Assembly (NCBI GenBank): GCA_027919835.1 | Contig: JANVFP010000032.1 | Span: 248,001 to 312,000 of the forward strand | Direction: 5' to 3' | DNA from: Lentinula raphanica | Taxonomy: Eukaryota > Basidiomycota > Agaricomycetes > Agaricales > Omphalotaceae | Length of the DNA: 64,000 bases | In this document: positions 1 through 11,316 of the stretch, piece after piece | Position numbering within the stretch: position 1 is the stretch's first letter | Layout of the letters: every line of letters begins with the position of its first letter | Notes under the pieces: generated by a model | Seen by the model: only the letters and a program-made list of their open reading frames with translations | Told to the model about the DNA's origin: nothing | The model's database searches: none | Program-made: the position numbers and the translations under genes

Positions 1-1519
1 TGAATAAATGTGTTCGAGTCGTCGCATGACGACCCGGCTTAGAGGATCGTCCTGTTTAGTCTGCTCGTAGAACGCTTGCGCTCGACAAACTGTAGAGTAC
101 AATGTCTTTTCGTCTTTCAGTCTGTCCACGTATTCAGTTCCATGAGGGTCGATATTTTGCAAGCTCTTGGTAAACTCATCGTCCAGGCGGTCGATGAAAC
201 TGATGATACTTCCTCTGATACGCACAATCCCATCTTTCTCAGTCGCAGGTGATCGTTCCACGAGTTCGTCATAATCTTCCGTGAGTTCCTGTACGATGTA
301 GGCAGGATTTGAAGCCACGACAGCCACGAGCTGATCAACTTCGTTTTGTGCAGATATCCAAAGCTCGGTAGGCATGTAGGAGGACGCGGATGAGTTGTAA
401 TCGAAACGAGATGAGATCAAGGCAAGGAGGACTCTGATGCGTTGGTAGGTGGTGGTTGCGAGCTCAAGGAGTTTTTCTAGGATCCGTATTTGTTCACCGC
501 GGTCGGTGTTCTATGTATGTAATCAGTGAAGCTAGATGTCGAGGCGAAAAGAGATCCACCTTCTTTCCTCTGGCCTCTTGAACAGATTTGAGGCTTTTGA
601 AGATGCCCTCGGCTGTCAACGCCACGGATCTTCCTCCCCTTCCAACAGGTCTGAAATCTTCATTACCGTCTACATCTATTGCATCTCCGTTGGTAGTTCT
701 GGCCGCCCCAGTTGTTGGGGCATCCCGTGTGATTAAAGCTGTGTATTCACGTTCGAACTTTTCTGGATCCTGGAAATTAAAATATATCACGATGAGCGTT
801 CAAATTTCTCTGAGGACGTTTTGGACTCACTGCCTGATACTTGACAATATCTTCCGCGTGTTCCCTGAATGCCTTGCGAACTTTTTGCTTCATAGAATTC
901 AACGCTTTCGCATTCGTGGCGTTCATTTTCTTTTTGGCCTCCTTCTCCTTGGCAATAGCGCTCGCCACGGAGGTCTCCAAGCTGATTAGAGTTTTGAGGT
1001 AGAACGGAGGGATTGGCTCGGAAACATTGTGTTGTCTTTGAATCATTCGAGCGAGTTTGTCGAACTCTACACGGCAATTTTGATCATTGTGAATTTCAGG
1101 ATGTATGGCACGAGTATATACCAACCGTTTGAGATCGACACCCAGTCGTTGATCTTTAAACCATTCTCTATGGCCTTCCCAGTGCCTTCCATCTCCGCTA
1201 ACCGTCTTTCCTGCGCACTAATAATCCGAATACCCTGCCTGTCTTCTTCTTCCGATTCTGATTCCTCTGAATCACTCCTCAGCGGAAGCCCAGTTTTTTT
1301 CGGCTTGGGAATATCGCTATCGCTGTCGCTGTCTTCATCTTCATCTGAATCTGAATCGCTCGAGTCTGAATCAGAGCCCGCTGTTCGCAAGAAGCGGGAC
1401 ATGGCTGGTTTTGAACCCGAAGGTTTTGCCTGAGGAGCCTCGTCGCCGGAGGACATGAGCTCCTCAGACTCATCAGAGTCAGAATCGGAGTCGCCAGCTT
1501 GCTTGAAGAATCTAGACAT
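1..1519 (-). CDS. NIP1: eIF3 subunit c (NIP1), 5' part, runs off left edge
   Basis: Core subunit of the eIF3 complex, which scaffolds the 43S pre-initiation complex in the cytosol. The start is MSRFFKQAGDSDSDSDE, the usual eIF3c opening, followed by about 90 residues of acidic Ser/Asp/Glu tracts and a second MSRFL block. Downstream come the conserved segments RRLAEMEGTGKAIENGLKIND, a helical stretch around FDKLARMIQRQ, and the family motif LTAEGIFKSLKSVQEARGKK near 620-560. Short introns separate these blocks, for example between about 1124 and 1100 and between 790 and 840. The reading continues to base 1 (helices around LVERSPATEKDG), so the C-terminal PCI domain is outside the window. No internal stop was noticed in the joined frame. 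Identification is by recognised motifs; exact intron borders near 1-500 were not all fixed. Confidence 0.9.
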
Positions 1520-1764
1520 ATTGTAGAGAGGAGGTTGCTCGAATTTGCCTTTCGACGATGGATGTAAAAAAAATTAAGGTTACAGGCGTTACCACACATG
1601 TACAAACAACCTGAGCCGAAAATTGCCGTAGCTGTCAGTATGTACTATAATTTGCTCAATCTCAGCTCAACGTTCAGCGCTCAGCATGCGATAATTAGAA
1701 TGGAATCGTTTCTGCTCATAAGAATACACTGTGATTGATCAAAACATAGTTACTGTAATAAAGT

Positions 1765-2676
1765 TTAACGATGCGCTGCACGGTATCGCTCTGCAATAGC
1801 TCCTTCACCACCCCAAAGCGTCAACAGACCAACGGAAACTGCAGACACGATCCGTCTATCCCACGTAGGTTTGTCCCAATGAATGTAAGAAAAATACCCA
1901 ACAGTACCCAATACGGCAGCATTCACTGCAAGTAATGGAGTCAATTTCTGAACAGCGGCGCCAAGGTAAACTGGCAACATACCTAGGCCAAGCAACCCAC
2001 CGAGTACTCCAGGACGCAGAATATTCTCTCGGAGATGTTTGTAAATAAGTGTTCCCTCTTCCTTCGCTCGGCGCGCTTCTCTCTGGCCACTGGGGGTTTG
2101 CGCGTACTGTTCAGCTAGGAAACCTTCTATACCAAGGATCGCAAGCGAGGCTGCTGCAATAGAGGCTATAACTTTGCGATCGCTGCGTAGATGAGGTTGC
2201 GTGTAGAATGAGCGAGAGGCACTGGCGAGAAGGCCGATGTTGACTACAAAGACAAGGATAAATACACCAGCCTGAAATTGCACGTTGGTTAAGCATACCT
2301 ATTCCGAGAAGACCTCCAGCAACACCGGGTCTGAAGAGGTAATGTTTGGCAATCTGCCATAGATACAACCCTTCTGCTTCTGCTTCACGCAGACGACGAT
2401 TTTTCTTGCTGTTGCTGGAGCCACTGGGAGCATCATCTGGAGGAGGTCGGTTTTGCGAGTATACGGTTTCAGGATGCTCCTTAAAGTCAGGGTGTACTAC
2501 GTTGACCTTGGAAGTGTCGTCGGCGACCGTTGATGCAGCAGGATATTCTGTGTTCAACAGTGCAGGGTCTGGACGAGGCTGGAGAAGACGGTCAGTTGAA
2601 TAATTACTGGTTAAAGATGGATGAGAGTTACCTGAGAAGGAGGCAAATATGAGCCTGCTACAGAAGCGTAAGACAT
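1765..2676 (-). CDS. OM14-like mitochondrial outer-membrane protein with two tandem OM14_C-type repeats
   Basis: Predicted integral mitochondrial outer-membrane protein. Yeast OM14 is a receptor for cytosolic ribosomes. Exons on the minus strand: 2676-2632 (MSYASVAGSYLPPSQ), 2578-2299, 2243-1983, 1925-1765. The hydrophilic N-terminus is followed by two copies of one module: HYLFRPGVAGGLLGI-VNIGLLA ... IASIAAASLAILGIEGFLAEQY, and NILRPGVLGGLLGL-VNAAVLG ... VSAVSVGLLTLWGGEGAIAERY. Each has two hydrophobic segments and ends in a G-E/G-A/F-x-A-E-x-Y motif, matching the OM14 C-terminal domain (L-x-G-I-I-S-K-K-Y in yeast). Introns of 55 nt (2298-2244) and 57 nt (1982-1926) sit at the same codon and phase (GLLGI/L^V) in both copies. 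Yeast OM14 has one such module. The family assignment is by pattern, without a search. Confidence 0.72.
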
Positions 2677-4054
2677 TTTCGAGTGAAGACGTCTAAAGTC
2701 GCGTCGCGTTTATATATGCACACCAACAAATCATCTATGACGTAGAAGTACAGATGTTTGAGAAATTCTTGTCCAGCGCGTCTAAATTGGTTCAGAAAAA
2801 CATTTAATTTGAGAAAATTCAGAAATCCAGAAATAATTCTTCATGGCTCGCAGTCTCAATTTTGAACATCCTCAAGGTTATAGAAAAAGTTCTACTCAAC
2901 CAATAAGGCTGAAGAGACTAATTTGAACACCAGGATCTAACATAATGTGGTGTAGGAGGGGGTATGAGTCCGTGATGTGGCATTGGCAAATGAAGTGATA
3001 TACAGTAATTTCTGGGCAAGAATCATGCATGTTGAACGTTGAACATTAAACATTGAACGGTAGACTGCCGACATGAATTATTCGTATATAGTGTCCAGAG
3101 CGCTGGCACTGGGGTGCATAAAGAGACTCAGTGAGCGGGCATGGATACTATGGTCGCCGTTCTCATTGGGACTGTAACAGAATGTCGAACATCTCGAAAA
3201 AACCTCCTCGCCATTTCTTTCCTTGCTTCGAGCTTGAATGTAGAGTTGTGAGAACAGGAAGGATGTGTTTAGTAGTGGGTTGCTGGGTATTCATGGTGTA
3301 AGGCCCGCAGGGATTTTCGTTGACTGTCATTGGACAGAGCATCTTAGAAGAGGCTCAAAATGAATGTCTCAGCACTTGTGATAGCCACAGATAATTGGTG
3401 AACGTACCTGCATGATCCAGAAACCCTCCACAATCATACTGAGCATCCCTGTGATCTGTAAGTCCTTCCTACATGCACTCGGACTCGACTCTTGAGTCAA
3501 ATTTGGTAGCAAAGAGATGAAAGGATATCAACTGTGCCATGTATGCTGCTTGCAATGAGAGGAGCAAGAAAAGAGATAGGTTTGTTGAGGATATGCGAGT
3601 GGTATAAAGCAAGGTTCAGTTTGACACATGAGCTGGCACGAAAGGCTCAAACTGGGCTTAAACTCAAGGCCTGCCTCTCAAATGTATACGATGGATCTTA
3701 AACAGTATCTTAGATAGTTCTGAGATGTATTTTGAAGGCTTGATAGGCCAACAATCAATTCTTGAATTTTTTAAATTTTCTCGAGTTTCTTCAATTTTTG
3801 CCGCTCGTTTTGATACGTGGGACAAGAATTTCTCAAACGTCTGTACTTACCATACCTACGTCAGAGTCAAATTTTGATAAGATTAGATATATCTCGTTTC
3901 TTTTCGATTTACTACACAGTCTACACTGTCCTTGTGGTACTTTCCATGATACTGTATAGGTAGAAATCGTTACATATGATGACAAAAGGTAGATCCAACA
4001 AACAGACATATCGTACCAGGGAATATACTCAAACATACAAGGCGAAGGAGTTCA
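2677..4054. other. Gene-poor AT-rich interval
   Basis: About 1.4 kb between the OM14-like start and the 3' end of the pyroglutamyl peptidase gene. The first 150 bases hold the OM14-like promoter (a TATA-like stretch at 2710-2720). Open frames here are short and of poor composition, for example a Phe/Leu-rich one near 3762-3959. A short run of TTGAAC/ATTGAAC units lies at 3031-3060. No RNA gene or complete mobile element was recognised. Confidence 0.5.
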
Positions 4055-5285
4055 TCATGCAGCCATATCATGAATTTCCGCAAGTTCCGAACATACCCAG
4101 AACACAATGCGCCGAATAGCCTCTGTTTGAATTAGTTTGAGTTGCGCACATTGAACGTTGGAGAGACTAAAAGGGATTCTTACCAGTGACCTCCTCTGTG
4201 GTCAATGGTTGGCCAACCTAACATATGTTCGTTAAGACTTCCTTGTGCTAGAAACATGAAATATCTACCGGTGGACAGTGCACAAAAAGCACTTGTGTAT
4301 TTCGGTCCTTTTCGTACGGCTTACCATTCCGTTTCGATTCAGCAAGAGAGCAGTAATATGTGAAATCGCAGATATAATGGCCAGCATCCATGGAAGAGTA
4401 GATTTGCTATAGCCCGATTCAGCATGAGCACGGATGATTGCACTTTAGAAATCTCGTACCTCGATGCCAGAGTTCCTAAGATCGTACACCAATCGCGAAA
4501 CATCGATGTCTGTGTAAATTTCTTGAGGGGATATCTCAGAGACAGCTCGACTCCCATAACATGACTGGCGACTTACCATCCGAAAACTTCTCGTAACCAA
4601 TTCCAAATCCACGATTCGGTCGAGCACTGTAATTGTCTCCTGCACTTTCCATCTCAAACCCTAAGCCTAGCCTTTCCCCAACCTGCAAAGGCTGTTCGCT
4701 CACTGACACATCAGCATCTTCGATCTCTCGTCTGCCAAAGTCTGACGGAGGTCCTTTGACGATCGGCGCCATCTTGCCCGCTGCATCCTTCATATAATAC
4801 CCAAGCTTATGTCCAAGTTTCTCCATCCTCAACGGACCTCTTCCGGCAACTCCGACGTGGAAGATGAAATCGTAACCTTTGTCCGGAGGTAAAGGGTAGA
4901 AATCATCTTTGACTTTTTCAGGAAGGACGGGTGGTCTGAGATGTAGCTTGGGCACGGTGTCCATCACTGCTTCATATTCTACTGGAATCTGGAGAGCAGA
5001 TATCTTGACCAGCCAATGTTTGGAGGACGTTGTCGGCGTACGCATGACCACTTGACCATCGATGACCACCGGATCGGATAAAGGGATGACTGCATTATGG
5101 AGAGGTTTCACGGCGAGCCAGGAAGGATTGTCAGGCTTGTGGTTGTGGAAAGGCTATGGATCCAAATTATCCCAGTCAGTTTTAGAACCAGTAGCATTAT
5201 GGGTTTTGCTCACACCAAAGCCTGTGAGGAGGACATTGAACACACCTTCCTCACCTCCATTGCTCGTTGAGGAAAGTGCAGGCAT
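4055..5285 (-). CDS. Pyroglutamyl-peptidase I-like cysteine peptidase (family C15)
   Basis: Predicted cytosolic peptidase removing N-terminal pyroglutamate. Exons: 5285-5214, 5153-4577, 4509-4460, 4406-4269, 4217-4184, 4122-4055, joined in frame. The start MPALSSTSNGGEEG leads directly into the C15 opening VFNVLLTGFG-PFHNHKPDNPSWLAV. A central GVAGRGPLRMEKLG block carries the position of the catalytic Glu. SSMDAGHYICDFTYYCSL contains the nucleophile Cys in the S-x-x-A-G-x-Y-x-C motif. VLFVHCPP supplies the catalytic His. The protein ends IRRIVFWVCSELAEIHDMAA. Length (about 310 aa) is longer than bacterial Pcp (about 215) because of an insertion around the FRPPVLPEKVK/ADVSVSEQPLQ region, as in other fungal members. 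All three catalytic residues are present, so activity is likely. Confidence 0.85.
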
Positions 5286-5514
5286 TGTGGCCACGGTGGT
5301 AAAAGCCAAGAGTCAATTCTCGGATCACAGGCTGAGGTGGACGGAGAAACTTGGCGCACGGACCAGATCTACCATTGATTTCAATTTTTCCAGCTGGAAG
5401 TTGAACGGTGATTGTGCGATCATTATGTTCCAAGTACAAGTTATCCAAGGCTATCCAAGATGTATATACAGATTAGCAGCAGCAGATTATCCAGACATTA
5501 TCAAATAAGTATGT

Positions 5515-7870
5515 TCAAGCGTTCGTTGGACGCGGTCGTCCCTCCCACTCTTCACCATCATTTTTACGGCGCTCCCATTCTTTCAAAGCCTCTTCATCCC
5601 AGATCTTGCCTGTTGTATCTCCCGGTCGTCTCATGAATCGTTGGCCCTCTATCTCTAGCGGAAGGTAGCCGTTATGAACAGGGTGAACATAGTCGGGGTT
5701 ATACCTATACCCTTCGGCGTAGCCCAAGTCTTTCATAAGCTTTGTCGCAGCATTCCGTGCGATCAATGGTACAGGAAGAGTTAGATCGCTCTTTGCAGCG
5801 GCTTCGGCGAGATTGTATGCCTCTGCAGGATATGATCAGTCAGAGTTTAGCGCTGCCACGGAGAATTCAAGGAGTAATTACCGTATGATCGTGTTGATTT
5901 GGGGGCTTCGGCCAAATATGCAACAATGTGCGCAAGGTTAATTCGACACTCAGGCATTCCAATGAGCTGGCAAGCTTGTAATGCTGCCACAGCCTACAGA
6001 AAGAGTTTGAGGTTAGCCTTTGGAGATCAAGTACCATGAACAGCATGCTGACAAGAGGCAAAGCATGATTATCTGCCAACCCAATATCCTCGCTCGCACA
6101 TACGACCATTCTCCGGGCGATATACAAAGGATCCTCGCCAGCACTCAACATTCGTGCAAGCCAATACATCGCTGCATCGACATCGCTCCCTCGGACGCTC
6201 TTGTGCAGAGCAGAGATCATGTCGTATCTCGAATCTCCGCTGCGATCATAGCTAGCTGCTACTGACCGTCGTAGATTTTCGATGAGTTTGTTTTCCGGTG
6301 TTGTTGTCGAAGCAGATAAGACCATATCAAGAAGGGACAGGGCTGTGCGTGCATCGCCCGAGGAAAGGGATGTGATTGAAGCTAAGACTCGGGGGGTGAA
6401 ATGTGGATAAGCAGGAAATAACGGATTAGTGGGATCATTGGGCGATGAAGACATTGGTGAAGAGGTTGGGATCTGAGAAGATTCCGGTGTAGGAGGAGGA
6501 CATGGACTTGAAGAAAAAATAAAATCGTCGTTTGGGGACGATGGTTCAGGTTTGACTATGGAAGGGGATTGTGCGGGAGGAGAAAGTCTGATAACTGCTC
6601 TCTTGATGATCTCTTGGATATTTGCGTCGGATAACCTCTCTAGCACGAAAACCCTATGAATTACTGCGTTGGTCAGAAGCGTTTGATGTGCATTGAGGAT
6701 AACTCGCCTACAGCGACTCAGAAGCGCTCCAGTCAATTTGAAGGAGGGATTTTCCGTAGTGGCTCCGATCAGCTTTGGAGTTGTGTGAGGGTTAATCAGT
6801 TCAACAGTTTATTCAGATAGATAGATTTGTACTGACTTGGATATGGCCTTGCTCAAGAAAGGGAAGGAAAACATCCTTGAGAAAGATCATTGAATGGATC
6901 AGATGTCTAATGAAAAATGAGGACGCACCTGTTGTGATTTGCTAAACCGATGCACTTCGTCCAAGAAAAGTATTGTCCTCCTGCACGAAATCATGTTCAA
7001 ACGAATTGGCAAGAGTCATACACACACAAGCTCACCTTCCAGTCAACCGCAAAGCGTTTTTGGCTTCTTCAAAAATAGGCCTTACTTCGTTGATCCCTGC
7101 AATGGTTGCGCTCAACTCTTTGAAGATAGAACCAGTTTGCTTGGCCACAAGTCTCGCCAGTGTCGTTTTTCCACAACTAATTGCTTCCATTAGAACGTTC
7201 TAAGTGTAACGCGGAGGAATATATCTACCCAGGAGGACCCCAAAAGATCATACTGCCTACCGAGCCGTTATTGATCGAGTTCATGAGCATGGATCCGACT
7301 TCAGTGAGATGTGCTTGACCGACAAAGTCGGCTAATAGACTTGGTCGAAGCCGTTCAGCAAGGGGCGCAGCTTGAGCCACGTTGGTCGAAATCCTTTGAC
7401 GTTTTGATGATTGTGTACCATTGGGTGTGGGACTGTTCACGAACTGACCCGACTCTCCTGCGGCTCGTTTCTTGGATTGCGTAGGGGTCGGCGCAGAGGT
7501 AACGGACTCTGGGTCAGAGGAATCCTGACTCTTCTTTTGAAAGAGAGGGTGTATGCTGGGGGTTTTGGCATTGGTTAGCGATTTGGACTTTGTGCGTGTA
7601 TGGGTATGATCCTGAGCAGAGAATCGAGAGGATGAAGCAGACGATGAGCTTGAGCCTGAGCAGTTGTTGTCTAGATGCGTGTTTATCATCCGTTCTGGCA
7701 TTTCTTGAGAGCATATGGGGCTTCGGAATAACGGAAGAAAGTACATAACTCGAAGCTCTTGAACTAGGATGCTACGGCTTACCATTTGACTACTAGAGTG
7801 TAAATCAGTAATGTTCTAGGCATGCTGGCCAGCATTATATCGTACCTGGCTCATTCTCGCGCGAGCCCAT
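5515..7870 (-). CDS. MGS1: Mgs1/WRNIP1-type AAA ATPase (replication-fork maintenance)
   Basis: Nuclear DNA-dependent ATPase acting with PCNA and ubiquitin at stalled forks (MgsA/RarA/WRNIP1 family). Residues about 12-32 form a UBZ4-type zinc finger, C-P-I-C ... HLDNNC, followed by a Ser-rich linker. The AAA core shows GPPGCGKTTLARLVAK (Walker A), TILFLDEVHRF (Walker B), LIGATTENPSF (sensor 1) and SRC-RVFVLERL. The C-terminus has DALLHKSVRGSD-like ALHKSVRGSDVDAAMYWL and YNPDYVHPVHNGYLP, hallmarks of the family. A Pro/Ser-rich insertion of about 70 residues sits after the first lid helix. Start is ATG 7870 (MGSRENEP). Exon 2 appears to be only 10 nt (7792-7783), and one intron has a GC donor (6707-6654). 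It is head-to-head with NUP107. Confidence 0.9.
6654..6707 (-). other. GC-AG intron in MGS1
   Basis: The 54-nt insert (donor GCGAGT, acceptor CATAG) interrupts the conserved LLSRCR-VFVLERL motif. It is a multiple of three without a stop, so it could be read through as 18 extra residues, but the family has none there. Removal restores the exact motif. Confidence 0.6.
7783..7792 (-). other. 10-nt microexon of the MGS1 gene
   Basis: Between a 53-nt intron (7845-7793, GTACGA...CTCTAG) and a 62-nt intron (7782-7721, GTAAGC...CCGAAG) only TAGTCAAATG remains. It supplies Val-Val-Lys and the first two bases of the first zinc-ligand Cys of the UBZ finger. Joining through it gives MGSRENEP-VVK-CPICSQEMPER in one frame. 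Skipping it would shift the frame. Inferred from splice signals and the zinc-finger reading. Confidence 0.6.
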
Positions 7871-8068
7871 GGCCAAGCGCGTCGAGGTCGAAGAAGTTCC
7901 GGAATAAAAACCGAAGTATATGATGAGCAATCAAGCGCGTCAAATTCCCATCACGCTTTTCTCTTTGCAACCACTTGTCTTCACAAAAGAATTTGAAGTT
8001 ACTTATATTGCTTCACTCACTACCCCCACTGGCCACACAATACTGGGACTCGCGCTCAGCCTCATACT
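7871..8068. promoter_or_regulatory. Bidirectional promoter between MGS1 and NUP107
   Basis: Only 198 bases separate the two divergent start codons, so both genes must share this interval for initiation. It contains the palindromic GCGCG at 7877-7880 side and C-rich stretches toward NUP107. No specific factor site is claimed. Confidence 0.45.
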
Positions 8069-11000
8069 ATGGCCGACGCCCTCTATGTTCAATGTGCAGA
8101 AGCTCTTGCTTTGGCACAATCAATGAAGGATGATCTTGCTGCTCTCCTTCACCCAGAAACTGGCCTTGCTCCGAGATTCAAGCAAATTTGTCGAGATCAG
8201 TGAGCAATCACCATTCGTATCCTTTGGTATCCTCAAGTATCATGAACAGGATTGAAGAACTCGAAAGTGCCCCGACTTATGATAATGTTTCTGAAGAAAT
8301 AGAGCTTCTGCGTTTGGAGGAAAATACCTGGGCATTACTCCAGGCCGTTATGCCGTGAGTGAGCTGACCTACTGTCCGTCTTCTTCTGTTCCCTTATGTC
8401 AAGAAAGAGCTCGTAAAACAGAACCCTCCAATTTCGACTATGCGCAAGATCTCCTTCAACAAAACCCCTACACTCCAACCGCCACCATTGCACAAGCTAT
8501 TCTGAACGCGTCTCCTGTCCTGACTGAATTGATAGTTGTGCGAGAATGGCTTCAGGAAACTGCACCCGCTCCAATGCAACCCGAGGCGACTACGGGCTAC
8601 TGGAAGTTCACCAAGCACAATATTATGCAGGCTTTGCGAACTGGATCGAGTGCTCGTACTGGGTTAGTCAAGGAAATGGACCCGGACGCAGTAAACCGTG
8701 GAGATGGACGTAGTCTTGCTGCCGATGATTCAGTGCGTGAACTTCAAAGCTGTTTGGACAGTTGCCTTGACTCCTTGTTACCTATTTCCAGAGTTATGAA
8801 AAAGGGCTTGTCCAAGCTTTGTATGGACACATTCGAGCAGGTCGCCTCGATGATGCTGTTGACTTGTGCAAAAGAGCACATCAACCTTGGAGAGCCGTAA
8901 GCATCCGCGGGTCTCTTCTCCTTTACTGGAAAGCTATTGGTACTGTGTTCTATCTTTGTCGAAGGTCACGAAATCACTGAACACTATCCAAGCCAACGAA
9001 CCTCTAGAGGATGACGACGAAGACGACGGGGATGCGTGGTCTGGTAATCCCAATCGACGGTTGTGGAAGTCAACATGTACTCGTGCTGCACTCAATGTAT
9101 GACGCGTTTCCCAGACCTATGCGATTTCCTGACGGCTCTACAGACTGCTCTAGCAGATTACGAGCGTGTCCTCTATGCTGCTCTGGCACCCTCACCACAA
9201 ACATCTCTCATTCTCAAATCCGCCTGTCGAACATGGGAAGATCATTTGTGGGCACAAATCAGTATCATGTGTGAGGAAAAACAAACAATGGAAATGTCAA
9301 GGCTGGGTGGTAGTTTCTGGGAAGGTGGTATGTATGCTGTCGAAAAGGGTGCACGATTTGTATCGCGCGCAACAATGGAGGAGGAGGAGGAACAGTGGGA
9401 AGAAGAGGTCCGAACGACACTGGATAGTTTAAAAAGTGTACACGTTGAGGAGGGGTGAGTTCGAATGAAACAAAGACTTGCCCAATAATGCTTACGTTGT
9501 CTAGACCTCCAGCAGACCATCCATTTCATTTCTCGCAGTTGAATATCATCCAAGATAAGACTGGATCCCTTCTTGAAATTTTTGCGGAAGGCTTGCAGAA
9601 ACAATCGATTCAAACCAATACATACGAGTTTGTCAATGTCGTTTTGCTTGCTCTCTATCATTGACTCAAGCTTGCCCAGATATGCACCCATGTGTCGTTT
9701 CTTTGCCCACTTATGTCTGTTCCTCAGGATGATCGATGTCGCTGTTCCACCTGATGCAGTAGTTGTCATCTTAGAAGCCTATTTGCAGGTGCTCGAGGTT
9801 AGCAGGTACAAAACATGGAAACCTCCGACCTGAACCAACTGTTTTTCCCAGGCGGCAGGTCAACGGGAATTGATTGCGATGTATGCAGGAGCACTAGGCG
9901 AAAACGCTGTCAGCAGATACGCTCTCTTCCTTGTGTCTCTGGAACTTTCTGCAGACATCGCGGAAAGGCGGTTAGCTTTGACACGAGCCCGAGAGCATGG
10001 ACTTGACGTTGATAGTGTCGCGGCCGTGACAGCAGAGATGACTATGAACAAAGCACTGGAAGTATGTTGGAAACATTCTGAAACCGATACATGAATACTT
10101 ACAATCGTCCCTCAGCTTCTTCCCGCTTTGCGAGGCCCGCTGCCTTCTATGACCACGCTTCAGCCTCCGGCGAGTGACGCAGAAACCTTCTTCTTGCGTT
10201 CAATCGAATGGACGACTTTCTCTGAAGCAACCTATGATCGTGCTTTGGAGCAAGCGAACCATATATGCCGATATTTCTTAGGTTCGTAGTCGGTTTCTCT
10301 TCTTTTCTTCTTGATCTCATCTTCACCTGGTAGCTACTGGCCGTGTGCAGCTAGCACAACAGTTGTTGAATATGCTACCGAATGAACTTGCGGCTATCGG
10401 GGAACTTGAGGAACAGGCCACTGAGTATCTACATTATAGACAGTTCTTTTCAATCTGGGAAATCCTGGAGCGCATCGTTGAATGCCAGGCGCTTGGAGTG
10501 TCGGATATGAATCGAGACACTCGAAATGCTTGGCTACAAGATTACAAGGTTTGTATACCGCGTATCACTATCAGGACATATCTATGCTGACCTTTGGCTT
10601 TCAGCTTCTCATCGATAGAGGCCATGAACAAATCATCAAACTATTAACCACGGAATGGCTTGTGAGCGATGTTGAAAATACTGCAGGCGAGTGTTTTCTT
10701 CAATTTCTGTAGCAGCTTCTGACATGCATGGGTTAGGTGATGCACGGCGGCGTGCTCTTATTCGAATTCGTCAAATCTACATACCTGAGCTGGTTATTCG
10801 GTTACATTTCACATTGTTCGCCTCGCGAGATCGGTTCCCCGAGTACGTTCAATCAAGAGCAGGAAATATGGAGTATCTTGACGCTGATTTGACATTTCAG
10901 AAACCTCAAGCTGCTGTTGCAATTGGTTAATATTGTGGCCGACTCGAGGTACAAATTGTACGAGGACTTCTTCAGTGACAGCGGAGCCAGGTTGGATGAC

Positions 11001-11081
11001 TATCTCAACGCTGTGAGGCAGGCAATATTGGGTGGCTTGGAAGGAGGAGGATCGGATCCATTCCGGATTGTTCTTGCTTGA
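8069..11081 (+). CDS. NUP84: Nucleoporin Nup107/Nup84 (Y-complex)
   Basis: Structural nucleoporin of the Y-shaped (Nup84/Nup107) outer-ring complex of the nuclear pore. ATG 8069 opens MADALYVQCAEALALAQ. Diagnostic blocks follow in order: GYWKFTKHNIMQALRTG, LVKEMDPDAVNRGDGRSLA, SYEKGLVQALYGHIRAGRLD, RAHQPWRAVSIRGSLL, DDGDAWSGNPNRRLWK, ERVLYAALAPSPQTS, ACRTWEDHLWAQI, and C-terminal helices ending SDPFRIVLA. At least eleven short introns were bridged in frame, one of them GC-AG (10687-10736). Total length is about 830 residues, somewhat shorter than human NUP107 and close to fungal Nup84. No frameshift was seen. The fold is all-helical; no membrane segment. It shares its promoter region with MGS1. 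Confidence 0.92.
10687..10736 (+). other. GC-AG intron in NUP107
   Basis: Donor GCGAGT after ...ACTGCAG, acceptor GGGTTAG, 50 nt. Joining gives ENTA-GDARRRALIRIRQIY without frameshift. A GT-donor alternative two codons later leads straight into a stop. Confidence 0.6.
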
Positions 11082-11316
11082 TCATGAGTCTACTACATAT
11101 CATTACTTATGTGTATATCATGCTGCTGTGTTGTTCTAACTTCCGACGTTCGACTTTATCGTATCAGGCCACGAACACGTGACCTGGTTCTACGCGTGGA
11201 CCACCCAAATTTCTGAAGTCAAAACTTTTATAGCATTATAGCAAAGACTCTTGATCAGGCTATCAGCATCTCTTCCGTCGCCTATTTGCCAGACGCGATA
11301 GGACGCTCGAAACATC

